64,000 bases of DNA from Photobacterium galatheae (GTDB taxonomy: Bacteria; Pseudomonadota; Gammaproteobacteria; Enterobacterales; Vibrionaceae), in contig NZ_JMIB01000027.1 of assembly GCF_000695255.1 (NCBI RefSeq), positions 124,001-188,000 on the forward strand, written 5' to 3'. The translations under genes and the position numbers were made by a program. Positions 1 to 7,214 of this stretch are shown piece after piece. How positions within the stretch are numbered: the first letter of the stretch is position 1; every line of letters starts with the position of its first letter. The notes under the pieces were generated by a model. That model did no database searches. It was not told the origin of the DNA and saw only the letters and a list, made by a program, of their open reading frames with translations.

Positions 1-338
1 ACTTGCTCAGACTCAACGAAAAGCAATGTCTCAGAAACAGAGGATCTCAACCAGAGCCGCCGAAAATACTCAACCACAAAAGGTTGCGCATTAAACAGAT
101 GAATCAGCTTTCCGTCGAGATTCATGAAAACAGTGAGATCTTTCTTCGGGTCTAACTTGGATGACCACCGCAGCAATTGGATCGCACTGGTGATCACCTC
201 GTCATGACCATGAGCAAAGAAAGGGAATTGATGGCTAAATCGCTTCACGCGATAAGAGCCTGAACCCGATGTCCACTTTGGCGTAAAGCCAATCAAGTGT
301 TCACCCAGTTTTTCGGGGGTTAATTTCCAGTTTGCCAT
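1..338 (-). CDS. Hypothetical protein, N-terminal part (cut by left edge)
   Basis: An open frame starts at the ATG complementary to 336-338 and stays open for 112 codons to the window edge. The product begins MANWKLTPEKLGEHLIGFTP and is soluble-looking, with no signal peptide or membrane segment. It has several aromatic and basic stretches (YRVKRFSHQFPFF, VVEYFRRLWLR). I do not recognise the family. Its 5' end faces a non-coding stretch (339-586) with no obvious gene. The stop codon is outside the window, so the full length is unknown. Confidence 0.6.
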   Translation of the reverse strand, partial: MANWKLTPEKLGEHLIGFTPKWTSGSGSYRVKRFSHQFPFFAHGHDEVITSAIQLLRWSSKLDPKKDLTVFMNLDGKLIHLFNAQPFVVEYFRRLWLRSSVSETLLFVESEQ

Positions 339-586
339 TTTAAGACTTCAAAATTACCATTAAACATGCATTTAGTCTTTATATTACCACATAAGTTTTT
401 CCTCACAACTCTAATCTTCTCCTGTATTTCAACCGTCAATGTTGCACGGATGACCAAGTCAAAAAACTTCACTCAAAGCGGGTCACTCAGAGCCGGGTAA
501 GGAAAAGAGACATGTTGTTTCAATACGGAAGAGAGGGCAGTGAAAACGGGTCGAGGAAGCCAGTCAGTGCAGCGATCGCTCTTCAC

Positions 587-973
587 TCACGAAATGCATT
601 GTTCATAGATCGCCTGAAGCAAGGCTTTACTTTCTGAAGTTGACTGTGCTTCAGGCTGTCCGCCTTTCACGATCACTATCTCACCTAAGCAGATAGACTG
701 TTTACGCCAATAGTGGACAATTTTTTCAATCACGGGCTTTGAGGCTGAGCAGAGATAACACCCATCGACAACCAGTGAGTGCTCTGAGATCTCATCGCCT
801 GACTCAATTTCTGAAGCAACCATCTTACCGATGGTTCTTGCGCTCGCATCGGTTCTGAAAACGAGAGGAATGGCAGATTGAGGAAACACCTGAACCTCAT
901 CGAAGCAGTCCTGCCTGACAACAGAAGAAACAAATAAATGGCCATACCTGTGAGATACTTTTACCTTATGCAT
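587..973 (-). CDS. Hypothetical protein, 128 aa
   Basis: The frame extends upstream to 1060, but the start at 973 is preferred: a GGGAGG ribosome-binding site lies 11 bases before it (985-990), and the extra upstream residues (rich in D, R, T and H) look non-coding. The product begins MHKVKVSHRYGHLFV and is a small soluble protein with no recognised motif. It contains two nearby cysteines (GCYLCSAS) and ends EQCIS. It lies downstream of the replication initiator in the same orientation, separated by about 250 bases, so it may belong to plasmid maintenance, but nothing in the protein shows that. Confidence 0.5.
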   Translation of the reverse strand: MHKVKVSHRYGHLFVSSVVRQDCFDEVQVFPQSAIPLVFRTDASARTIGKMVASEIESGDEISEHSLVVDGCYLCSASKPVIEKIVHYWRKQSICLGEIVIVKGGQPEAQSTSESKALLQAIYEQCIS

Positions 974-1222
974 CCTGGCCTCGGCCTCCCTGGGTCTATT
1001 TGATTGGATGAACCATCTATCTGTGTGTCGGTCCGTTTGCATAGAGATATAAAAACACAAATGGCCAATAATTCAACATCGATTCTGTGCGCAACCTCTA
1101 ATACTGGTGAAGACTGGACAACTTCAGGATAGATTGCCTCAACTTGTCATGTTGCAAGACGAAAGAGAAGCCGGAAACTCAGATCATCTCGAAGTGAAAT
1201 TCTGAACCGAGATCAATCCCGT

Positions 1223-2086
1223 TCAGGCGATAAGCACCTGATCTTCATGAAAGTCATCTTCATTCCCCGTGAAGTGAGCAAAGTCTTCTTTCGGAGGGCG
1301 AACAGTATCAGCTAATTCAAATTCCAGAATGATTTTTGAAACCTTTCGGCCAGTTTTTTCTGTCTTGATGTCGAACTTCTTCTTCAGCAGCCCATACTTG
1401 ATTAACTCTTTCTCTGCTTTCAGCAAAACATCTCTTCGCAGGGTTGAATAATCTTCGCTTTTACAGTCAGTCAGCCTTTTCAGGCTCTGAGGTGTCATGT
1501 ACAAAACCCCTGTGTCAGAGAACCGGATTAAGCGCTCAAACATCTTCACCGTATAAACACTCCGAAAAGGTTTCAGAAGCTCAATCGGTATCCGGTACAT
1601 AAACCCGGTCTTTGCCAGATGCGCATTAATCAAAAATGGCATTGCGCGTGCGTTCAGCCACACAACGATCGTGTCATCAATCGTTTTGACTTCCTCAAAA
1701 ACGCTTCTCAGGCTGGAGTCATCACAACGGATGTGGGTGGTGATCAACTCTTTGAGGCAATGCTCTTTCACCATCTGCTTCGCTTTTCTCGGATTCGCAA
1801 GTTCCCAGGAGGAGAGGAAATCTTTGAAGTCGATGAAGAACCTTAAGGCATTTTCATCCTGAGTCAGCTTTTTTCGAAAATACTTGATGACATTCTCAGC
1901 GCTTTCGTTTTCCAGACAGGCGTAATCCAGTGGAATCACCGCAAGAAAAGACATGCATACCCTGTATGAATGAATATTCGGGAAAACACTGAGTTGTGAA
2001 AACGTGTTAGAGAGTTGCACCTTCGACTGACTGTGCAGCCTCAAAGGTTGTTCATTAGACAAATTTCGTACTCCAGATCCTGTCAT
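1223..2086 (-). CDS. Plasmid replication initiator, Rep_3/RepB superfamily
   Basis: Initiators of this family bind iterons at the plasmid origin with two winged-helix domains and recruit the host helicase. The C-terminal half carries the family pattern: LIRFSDTGVLYMTPQSLKR (residues about 186-204), then LRRDVLLKAEKELIKYG and KTEKTGRKVSKIILEFE, as in the second winged helix of RepE/Pi-type proteins. The N-terminal half is less typical. The start at 2086 gives 287 residues, usual for the family; a later Met (residue 45) would remove part of the first domain. Four iterons lie 48-130 bp upstream, where family members commonly autoregulate. Family call is good; plasmid incompatibility group is not known. 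Confidence 0.8.
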   Translation of the reverse strand: MTGSGVRNLSNEQPLRLHSQSKVQLSNTFSQLSVFPNIHSYRVCMSFLAVIPLDYACLENESAENVIKYFRKKLTQDENALRFFIDFKDFLSSWELANPRKAKQMVKEHCLKELITTHIRCDDSSLRSVFEEVKTIDDTIVVWLNARAMPFLINAHLAKTGFMYRIPIELLKPFRSVYTVKMFERLIRFSDTGVLYMTPQSLKRLTDCKSEDYSTLRRDVLLKAEKELIKYGLLKKKFDIKTEKTGRKVSKIILEFELADTVRPPKEDFAHFTGNEDDFHEDQVLIA

Positions 2087-2133
2087 GAGTTCACGATATT
2101 ACCACATGAATGGCATCCGACAAGATCGAAGAT

Positions 2134-2216
2134 CGTACCTTTTGCTCTGTTTTCGCGTACCATTTCCTCAGGGTTCCGTACCTTTTGCTCTGTTTTTGCG
2201 TACCTTTTACTCAGGG
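2134..2216 (+). repeat. Iteron cluster I, four direct repeats
   Basis: Four copies begin at 2134, 2156, 2177 and 2199, a spacing of 22, 21 and 22 bp (two helical turns). The shared core is CGTACCTTTTGCTCTG, with the second copy CGTACCATTTCCTCAG and the fourth CGTACCTTTTACTCAG. Position just upstream of rep suggests both origin function and autoregulation of rep. Confidence 0.85.
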
Positions 2217-2415
2217 ATAAGCAATGTAACTAATTGAGTATTAAGAGAAAAGTGGCACTCTACAATAAGATCAATACAATTAACTCTTACAATTAAATGA
2301 ATAACAACGTGATTTCTGCGAAAGCCGAGGCCAATGACGACCACGATAAGATCCATCGGACGGGAATGGTTTGTCAGCAGAGGAATTCGGGTGCCTCTCA
2401 ATCTTGTTGTCTAAC

Positions 2416-2455
2416 CGTACCTTTTACTCAGAATAAGCGTACTTTTTACTCAGGT
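2416..2455 (+). repeat. Iteron cluster II, two direct repeats
   Basis: Copies begin at 2416 (CGTACCTTTTACTCAG) and 2438 (CGTACTTTTTACTCAG), again 22 bp apart and in the same orientation as cluster I, 200 bp from it. Two separated clusters suggest distinct origin and control roles. Confidence 0.8.
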
Positions 2456-2566
2456 TTAGTAGATCAGACGCTCAACAAAAAACCAATAAGATATTGATGA
2501 ACAATAAAAAATAAGAGAATCAAAGAGGAAGGCTATGAATTGAGCCGGATGCTGCCAGGAAGAGAA

Positions 2567-2584
2567 GGGCGCTTATCAGCGCCC
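2567..2584 (-). terminator. Hairpin terminator after the outer-membrane protein gene
   Basis: GGGCGCT (2567-2573) pairs with AGCGCCC (2578-2584) around a four-base loop, 12 bases past the stop of the minus-strand gene. The T-run on the minus strand is weak (CTTCTCTT). It would insulate the origin from the operon. Confidence 0.55.
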
Positions 2585-2596
2585 AGTTTTTGAAGG

Positions 2597-3310
2597 TTAG
2601 AATTTGTAGCTCGCTCCGAGCGAGTAAACACTATCGAGTTCACTACCAAACGCGATGTTTACGCCCATTGCCAGGTTTTGGGTTGCATAGTAGTCCAGTC
2701 CAAAGCGATAGGTCATGTCATCATGAACATCGTATATTTTGCCATCAATGATTGGGTCTTCATCTGAGACCTCAAAATCTGCCGCAGCATACCCAACAAT
2801 ACTGTCAGAAAGCTGGCCATTTATCTTCACTGTTCCGAAGAATGAATCGTTCTCTATCAACTTGATATCAGATGCCGTTCTGGCATATCTGACACCGGCC
2901 TGAATTACGTAATCATCAGAGGTGATCAATGGAACGAGGAATTTTGCGCGAATCTGCTCAATCTGCTCCTCGGTTTTTACACCAGCATGATCAAGTTCGG
3001 TCTCGTGATCTCTGTATGCCACAGAAAATTCAACATCTTTGATGGAAGCGCCAAGCTCGACTTCAAATCCACGGCTCTCAGCGTGTTCATTGACCCCCAT
3101 ATATCTCACGGTCGCATAACTTGAAATAATATCAGGAGAGAATTTGTCGAGATCCCGTGATGGACCTTGTATAGACTCACCCATTTTGATACTTGTTGAT
3201 TCTTCTGAAGGTGCTTGTCCGTGCGCTTCAGAGTAAGTTTTAGCCTCGTAAGCAAAGGGGCTTGACGAAAATAGTACGCTGAGCGCAATGAGTGATAATT
3301 TTTTATTCAT
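2597..3310 (-). CDS. Outer-membrane beta-barrel protein, 237 aa
   Basis: The protein has a signal peptide (residues 1-20, cut after SPFA) and a mature part of alternating beta-strand segments. It ends in LGASYKF, the C-terminal aromatic of BAM-assembled barrels. Size and pattern fit an 8-10 strand barrel such as the OmpA-like or OmpW-like porins; no periplasmic OmpA domain is present. It is the last gene of a minus-strand operon, 11 bp after the 194-aa gene, and is followed by a terminator hairpin. The start lacks a Shine-Dalgarno and has an A-rich leader. Function beyond surface location is unknown. Confidence 0.7.
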   Translation of the reverse strand: MNKKLSLIALSVLFSSSPFAYEAKTYSEAHGQAPSEESTSIKMGESIQGPSRDLDKFSPDIISSYATVRYMGVNEHAESRGFEVELGASIKDVEFSVAYRDHETELDHAGVKTEEQIEQIRAKFLVPLITSDDYVIQAGVRYARTASDIKLIENDSFFGTVKINGQLSDSIVGYAAADFEVSDEDPIIDGKIYDVHDDMTYRFGLDYYATQNLAMGVNIAFGSELDSVYSLGASYKF

Positions 3311-3321
3311 ATTGTTTGTTT

Positions 3322-3906
3322 TTAATTTTTCGTCGCTAATATTTTATCTCTTTCCTTTTCAGCGATAGATTTTAAATTCCCATCACTAAAGGAGACGATA
3401 AAAGCAAACTTTCCTTTCTCAATATCGCTTGGCGTACAACCATACTGTAAATAATGTTTCTGCTCAGGGTTGTATCGGATAACAATATGAGGGTTTTGAT
3501 TTGGGGGTATTTTATATCCAAGCTCATTTAATTGACTGAAAGTCTTGAACTTAGATAATGATTTGTCAGCATATTCTCTGGTGAAGTACCGTAGCGATGC
3601 CGTACAGGATTCCAGATTATCTTCTACTTTACTCGCCTCAATGATTGCAACTTTCTTTGAGATTGGCGTTAAATAAGACGCATAGTTTTTAAAAGGAATC
3701 GCTGATTCCTTACTTGGTTTATAAAGATATGTTAAGGTTCCATCTCCCGAAGGAACCTCTTGAGATACATCTTTATGCACTAGGTCACCATTCAATGAAC
3801 CACCAAGTGGTTGTTCAAAGAAGGTATCAAAATCCTGCGCGAAAGCCACAGCTGATAATGGGATTGCCATGAGAAAAGCACCCGTTTTAAATAAATTCTT
3901 CATCAA
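3322..3906 (-). CDS. Exported hypothetical protein, 194 aa
   Basis: A signal peptide occupies about residues 1-23 (FLMAIPLSAVAFAQ), so the product is probably periplasmic. The mature part has no further membrane segment and two cysteines (ESCTASLRYF and LQYGCTPSD) that could form a disulfide. No family is recognised. Its start overlaps the end of the upstream 207-aa gene by 20 bp, which points to translational coupling and a joint function with it and with the outer-membrane barrel downstream. Confidence 0.6.
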   Translation of the reverse strand: MMKNLFKTGAFLMAIPLSAVAFAQDFDTFFEQPLGGSLNGDLVHKDVSQEVPSGDGTLTYLYKPSKESAIPFKNYASYLTPISKKVAIIEASKVEDNLESCTASLRYFTREYADKSLSKFKTFSQLNELGYKIPPNQNPHIVIRYNPEQKHYLQYGCTPSDIEKGKFAFIVSFSDGNLKSIAEKERDKILATKN

Positions 3907-4510
3907 GGCTTCTTTTTATTTCTTTTAATAAATTTTCAATGCTTTGAGAATAGCCTTTTAGCAATCCAAACTCCACATGCTCAAGCGTTTTTTCTCCAGA
4001 ACTATCTGAAATGTAGTATGTATCTGTAATTTTTTGCGTCACCGGAACCCAGTGTCCCATTCCATATACAGTTGGAATGCAAGTGATGCTGATTTTTTTG
4101 AATGCCTGACCGACTTTTTCACCGTATACATCTAAGTTGAGTTCGCATCCGTGGTCTTTATTTTTGTACTGTTTTATTGCCGCCTGCAAAATACTTTTCC
4201 CACTATGTTCAATGACTGCCTTTTTAAATTGATGCAGCTCTCCTGATTTCATTGCCTCAGAATAAAGCTTTGTAAAGTCATGAAGATCAATACCACTCTG
4301 ATTTCTTTTCAGAAAGTCTTGCGCTTCACCGGCAATGGTTATAGCGTGATTCGCCTGATCAAGCAGGGTCGCTCTGATGGATTCCCTCTCTGTATTCAAT
4401 ACAGCTTGCTTGATGTGTTCGATGTAAGAAATATCACTGACACTGAGGTCTTTCGCTTGCCCATTCAAGGACATCAGCATCACAGGTAGAGATAACAATA
4501 TTTTTTTCAT
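3887..4510 (-). CDS. Exported hypothetical protein, 207 aa
   Basis: The product starts with a clear signal peptide (MKKILLSLPVMLMSLNGQA) and continues as a largely helical soluble protein with two cysteines (GCELNLDVYG and SITCIPTV). A good ribosome-binding site (GAGGAA) precedes the ATG. It lies 10 bp after the exonuclease gene and overlaps the next gene by 20 bp, so all four genes from 5087 to 2597 probably form one transcript. I do not recognise the family; a periplasmic role is inferred from the signal peptide. Confidence 0.6.
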   Translation of the reverse strand: MKKILLSLPVMLMSLNGQAKDLSVSDISYIEHIKQAVLNTERESIRATLLDQANHAITIAGEAQDFLKRNQSGIDLHDFTKLYSEAMKSGELHQFKKAVIEHSGKSILQAAIKQYKNKDHGCELNLDVYGEKVGQAFKKISITCIPTVYGMGHWVPVTQKITDTYYISDSSGEKTLEHVEFGLLKGYSQSIENLLKEIKRSLDEEFI

Positions 4511-4520
4511 GGTACATTCC

Positions 4521-5087
4521 TCAAATACAATAAGTCTTTACTATTTTTGCGAGTGCTCGCGCGTCATCTAAAGCTGAATGATGGTTTTCAATATAATCAC
4601 CACAAAAGTCTTCAACGACCTCACGAAGGGAGTGGCGAAGCCTCGCACTTGGGACATTGCGATAAAACTGATATTGCGCATCAAAGTAGGGGGACTTCGT
4701 CAATTTGTGACCGTTCGGTAGAGAAACCATCCCTGCTTTTGTTGACAGAATTTCTTTATCTCGTTTCCCCCACGAGCACCATTTCAAGTCTCCCGGGGAC
4801 AACACTGCCTGTTGGCTGACAAAATCGTTCATCATACGCATCGCTTTTTTCAAATCTGGCGCAGACACAAAATCTGATTCGTGCAATGAAAGAAAATCTA
4901 ATGTTGTGGGACAAAAGTATTCAGGCTTCACATGTGTTTGAAAGGAGCCAACCTCCTTCCCAAATTCGTCTACAGCCACAATTCCGATTTCATAAATATC
5001 GACACGTTCGTTCTTCTTTTTCCCATAGCTGAACTCTAAATCCAGACAAAGTGTTCTGGCAGGTGATCTTTCAAATTTTTTACACAT
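4521..5087 (-). CDS. DEDDh 3'-5' exonuclease (RNase T / KapD-like)
   Basis: The three exonuclease motifs are visible: D16-L-E18 (ExoI), a central block ending in D110 (WCSWGKRD, ExoII) and H170-S-A-L-D-D175 (ExoIII). This is the DnaQ-like DEDDh fold that removes nucleotides from 3' ends of RNA or DNA with two metal ions. At 188 residues it is a single-domain enzyme, closest in style to the KapD/ERI-1 group rather than to the polymerase III epsilon subunit. It heads a minus-strand operon with exported proteins, an unexpected partner set. Substrate is unknown. Confidence 0.75.
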   Translation of the reverse strand: MCKKFERSPARTLCLDLEFSYGKKKNERVDIYEIGIVAVDEFGKEVGSFQTHVKPEYFCPTTLDFLSLHESDFVSAPDLKKAMRMMNDFVSQQAVLSPGDLKWCSWGKRDKEILSTKAGMVSLPNGHKLTKSPYFDAQYQFYRNVPSARLRHSLREVVEDFCGDYIENHHSALDDARALAKIVKTYCI

Positions 5088-5608
5088 GATTTTTTTGTTG
5101 AAAGATAGAAAACTGGACTGCTGAATTCAAATACACGAAAAAAGGCAGAATTAGCCCCATCTCCGATGCCGAATTTCGTATGAATCTTACCCATTACATG
5201 GACTTAGACTCCAGATGAAAACGAAGCCGTGAATTGAACCGTCACCATGAAAAGGGCGTGCTGAGTTGCGTCAGCTTTTATGGTGAAGGGAACCGAGACA
5301 TATTCACGATTAAACTTTAGAGTGCCTATTAGGAGTTCGACCAAGAATGTCGCCCACTTTCACACAGATACGCGCCGAAAATACGAGGTCTTTGCTTCAC
5401 AATAGACCATTCGAAAACCTCATTTTCTCGGATCTTTTTACAGTTCTTTATTACAACTAGTTTTCTTGATGACAATATGTGATTTAAAACAATCATTTAA
5501 CTAAAACTCCAACCCATTCACACTCATGCGTTTTATTTGTCCTGAGCCAGAAATCTGGTAGACTGCGGCAATATAAGGACAAAAACAAAAAAAGAAGGTC
5601 AAAAAACG
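5088..5608. other. Divergent intergenic region with a likely plus-strand promoter
   Basis: About 520 bases without a supported gene separate the minus-strand exonuclease operon from the nrdA remnant. A sigma70-like pair, TTGTCC (5537-5542) and TAGACT (5559-5564) with a 16-bp spacer, lies 45 bp before the remnant start codon. An AAGAAGG ribosome-binding site precedes that ATG. I saw no clear NrdR box by eye. The rest shows no recognisable structure. Confidence 0.4.
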
Positions 5609-5701
5609 ATGTCTTCAATCAAAGTAACAAAGCGTGATGGTCGTTACATGCCATTGGATATTGAAAAAATTCACAGGGTCTTCGATTGGGCGTGTATTTG
5701 A
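5609..5701 (+). pseudogene. nrdA: Remnant of ribonucleotide reductase alpha subunit gene (nrdA 5' end)
   Basis: The 30-codon frame starts at 5609 and reads SSIKVTKRDGRYMPLDIEK then IHRVFDWA, followed by C-I and a stop at 5699-5701. This matches the start of the N-terminal ATP-cone of class Ia NrdA (E. coli has VTKRDG, then DKIHRVLDWA). The remaining 700 or so codons and all of nrdB are absent. The next gene is a ferredoxin of the kind that follows nrdB. The simplest reading is an internal deletion of a nrdA-nrdB-ferredoxin operon that kept the promoter, the ribosome-binding site and the first codons. The short peptide may now act only as a translated leader for the ferredoxin. Confidence 0.75.
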
Positions 5702-5715
5702 AGGATTCACACTTG

Positions 5716-5967
5716 ATGGCTAACGACCGACTGACGCTGCCGTCTTGTCAGGTCCGTGTTCTGAACGATAAACCCATCTTGATCGCTGCGGCTAAATCTG
5801 GCGTGCTTCTGGATTATCACTGTGCAGAGGGCCGTTGTGGCGCATGCATGAAAACACTGAAATCAGGGCAGGTTTTCTACCGAGACGGAACACCGATCGC
5901 CTTCATCCCGCAAGGGAAAACTTTAACCTGTCGCGATTTTGCTGAAAGCAACTTAGAAATTGAGTAA
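5716..5967 (+). CDS. 2Fe-2S ferredoxin, YfaE-like (nrd operon type)
   Basis: The start at 5716 has an AAGGA site ten bases upstream (5701-5705); a longer frame from 5686 lacks one. The 83-residue product carries the plant-type cluster ligands C36-x4-C41-x2-C44 (CAEGRCGAC) and C72 (LTCRDF). YfaE-type ferredoxins maintain the diferric-tyrosyl cofactor of class Ia ribonucleotide reductase and are encoded just after nrdB. Here nrdA is reduced to a stump and nrdB is missing, so the protein has lost its local partner and may serve a reductase encoded elsewhere. The cluster ligands are intact, suggesting it is functional. Confidence 0.85.
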   Translation: MANDRLTLPSCQVRVLNDKPILIAAAKSGVLLDYHCAEGRCGACMKTLKSGQVFYRDGTPIAFIPQGKTLTCRDFAESNLEIE

Positions 5968-5971
5968 CCGA

Positions 5972-6097
5972 ATGAAAAAAACGAAAAGATTCATGCGCAA
6001 GATCTACAACTACTGGTACAAATCAGCGCGTCTCGGATTTCATCAGTTCAATGATGAATTCCACTACAGACAGCAGATCTGGACCCTGAAAAAATAA
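5972..6097 (+). CDS. Small basic protein, 41 aa
   Basis: This frame is too short for routine calling but lies 4 bp after the ferredoxin stop and 25 bp before tilS in the same direction. It begins MKKTKRFMRKIYNYWYKSAR and is rich in lysine, arginine, tyrosine and tryptophan, ending QQIWTLKK. The tight packing supports a real gene; no family is recognised. A weak ribosome-binding site (GAGTAACCGA) precedes it. It could be a small RNA-binding or membrane-surface peptide, but that is a guess. Confidence 0.4.
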   Translation: MKKTKRFMRKIYNYWYKSARLGFHQFNDEFHYRQQIWTLKK

Positions 6098-6122
6098 TGA
6101 CAGCGCAAAGCAGAGAAAAAAC

Positions 6123-7085
6123 ATGACACTCTTCAGTCAGGAAACCCAAGCCGCGCTTATCGCGCATGATGAATTTGTTGTGGGGCTCAGTGGTGGCGTA
6201 GATTCCGTTGTTGCGCTTGATTGCATGAATGCTTTCGCTAAATCCCATGCAAGTCCTCTCAAAGTCAGGGCGATTCACGTTCACCATGGATTCAGTGACA
6301 ACGCAGATAACTGGCATGCGTTCTGTCAGGCTGTTTGCGACAAATATGGCATTCCGCTAACAACACTCAAGGTTAAGGTTGATGGCTCGAAGAATCTCGA
6401 AGCCAACGCAAGACAGGCGCGGTACCGTGCCATCAAAAACAATTTATCTTCATCAGAATGCCTCATCACGGGGCATCATGAAGATGATCAGGCGGAAACC
6501 ATTCTGCTCGCCCTGAAGCGGGGAACCGGGCTGGATGGACTTTGTGGCATGGCTCAATTCAGCATTGTTCATGAGATCCCGATTTTTAGGCCCCTTTTGT
6601 CTGTCAGCAGAGATGAAATCGAAGCCTACGCTCAACAGCTCAATCTGGAATGGATCGAAGATGAGAGCAATACAGACACCCGCTTTGACCGGAATTACCT
6701 TCGCCTGGAAATCTTACCGCGACTCAAGGAAAGGTGGCCGGCTTTCTCTCGAACAGTTGGCCGCACCGCTCAAATGTGCCAACACTCACGAGAGCTGACA
6801 GAACACTTTGCTGAAACGGATGTTCAGAGGGTGGTTGCGCAAGGCTTTCTCTCTCTGGCAGACATTCAATCGAAGCCTTCCAGTTATCAATTTTACATCC
6901 TCCGGGAGTGGTTCAAACGATGTGGCATCGCCCCTCAGGCACTGGCTCGGATGAGAGAAATTGAAAGGGCGGTGATCGGTTCGCGATACTGGATGAATCC
7001 AAAACTTGAGCTGTCCAAAGGGGTTTGGCTGCACAGAAAAGGAGATAAAATCTATCTTTCTGTCGACAAAAGTGCCGGGTGTTGA
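6123..7085 (+). CDS. tilS: tRNA(Ile)-lysidine synthase, short form
   Basis: TilS attaches lysine to C34 of the AUA-reading tRNA-Ile, changing its codon and amino-acid identity. The PP-loop motif SGGVDS is at residues 23-28; the family blocks GHHEDDQAET (117-126), RGTGLDGLCGM (133-143) and EDESNTDTRFDRNYLR (179-194) are all present, so the catalytic domain looks intact. At 320 residues it is about 110 shorter than E. coli TilS (432). It keeps the region after the catalytic domain but lacks most of the C-terminal tRNA-binding part. It probably belongs to the nrd-remnant transcript. An essential chromosomal function on a plasmid-like replicon is unusual. Confidence 0.9.
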   Translation: MTLFSQETQAALIAHDEFVVGLSGGVDSVVALDCMNAFAKSHASPLKVRAIHVHHGFSDNADNWHAFCQAVCDKYGIPLTTLKVKVDGSKNLEANARQARYRAIKNNLSSSECLITGHHEDDQAETILLALKRGTGLDGLCGMAQFSIVHEIPIFRPLLSVSRDEIEAYAQQLNLEWIEDESNTDTRFDRNYLRLEILPRLKERWPAFSRTVGRTAQMCQHSRELTEHFAETDVQRVVAQGFLSLADIQSKPSSYQFYILREWFKRCGIAPQALARMREIERAVIGSRYWMNPKLELSKGVWLHRKGDKIYLSVDKSAGC

Positions 7086-7214
7086 ATGCAGTGAAAAGTG
7101 CCTCTCACTAGGAGTCCTTATCTTACTACAAAAGACGTGCGGTTCTTGCCGCCGAGCGCGCTCTCTGATTACACTTAGGCCAATCCTCTCATCACTTACA
7201 AAAATAAAAATTTT

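Larger units (their letters stand above)
2087..2560. other. Putative iteron-type replication origin (oriV)
   Basis: No gene is supported in this stretch. It holds two iteron clusters (2134-2216 and 2416-2455) around an A+T-rich centre (about 2217-2310) containing runs such as ATCAATACAATTAACTC, suitable for strand opening. Placement directly upstream of a Rep_3 initiator gene matches known iteron plasmids. I did not find a clear consensus DnaA box by eye. Short frames crossing it on both strands have no coding character. Confidence 0.7.

Noticed and set aside
5609..5701. Self-splicing intron interrupting nrdA
   Set aside because: No downstream exon of nrdA or nrdB exists in the window and the ferredoxin follows within 15 bp, so a deletion is the simpler explanation.
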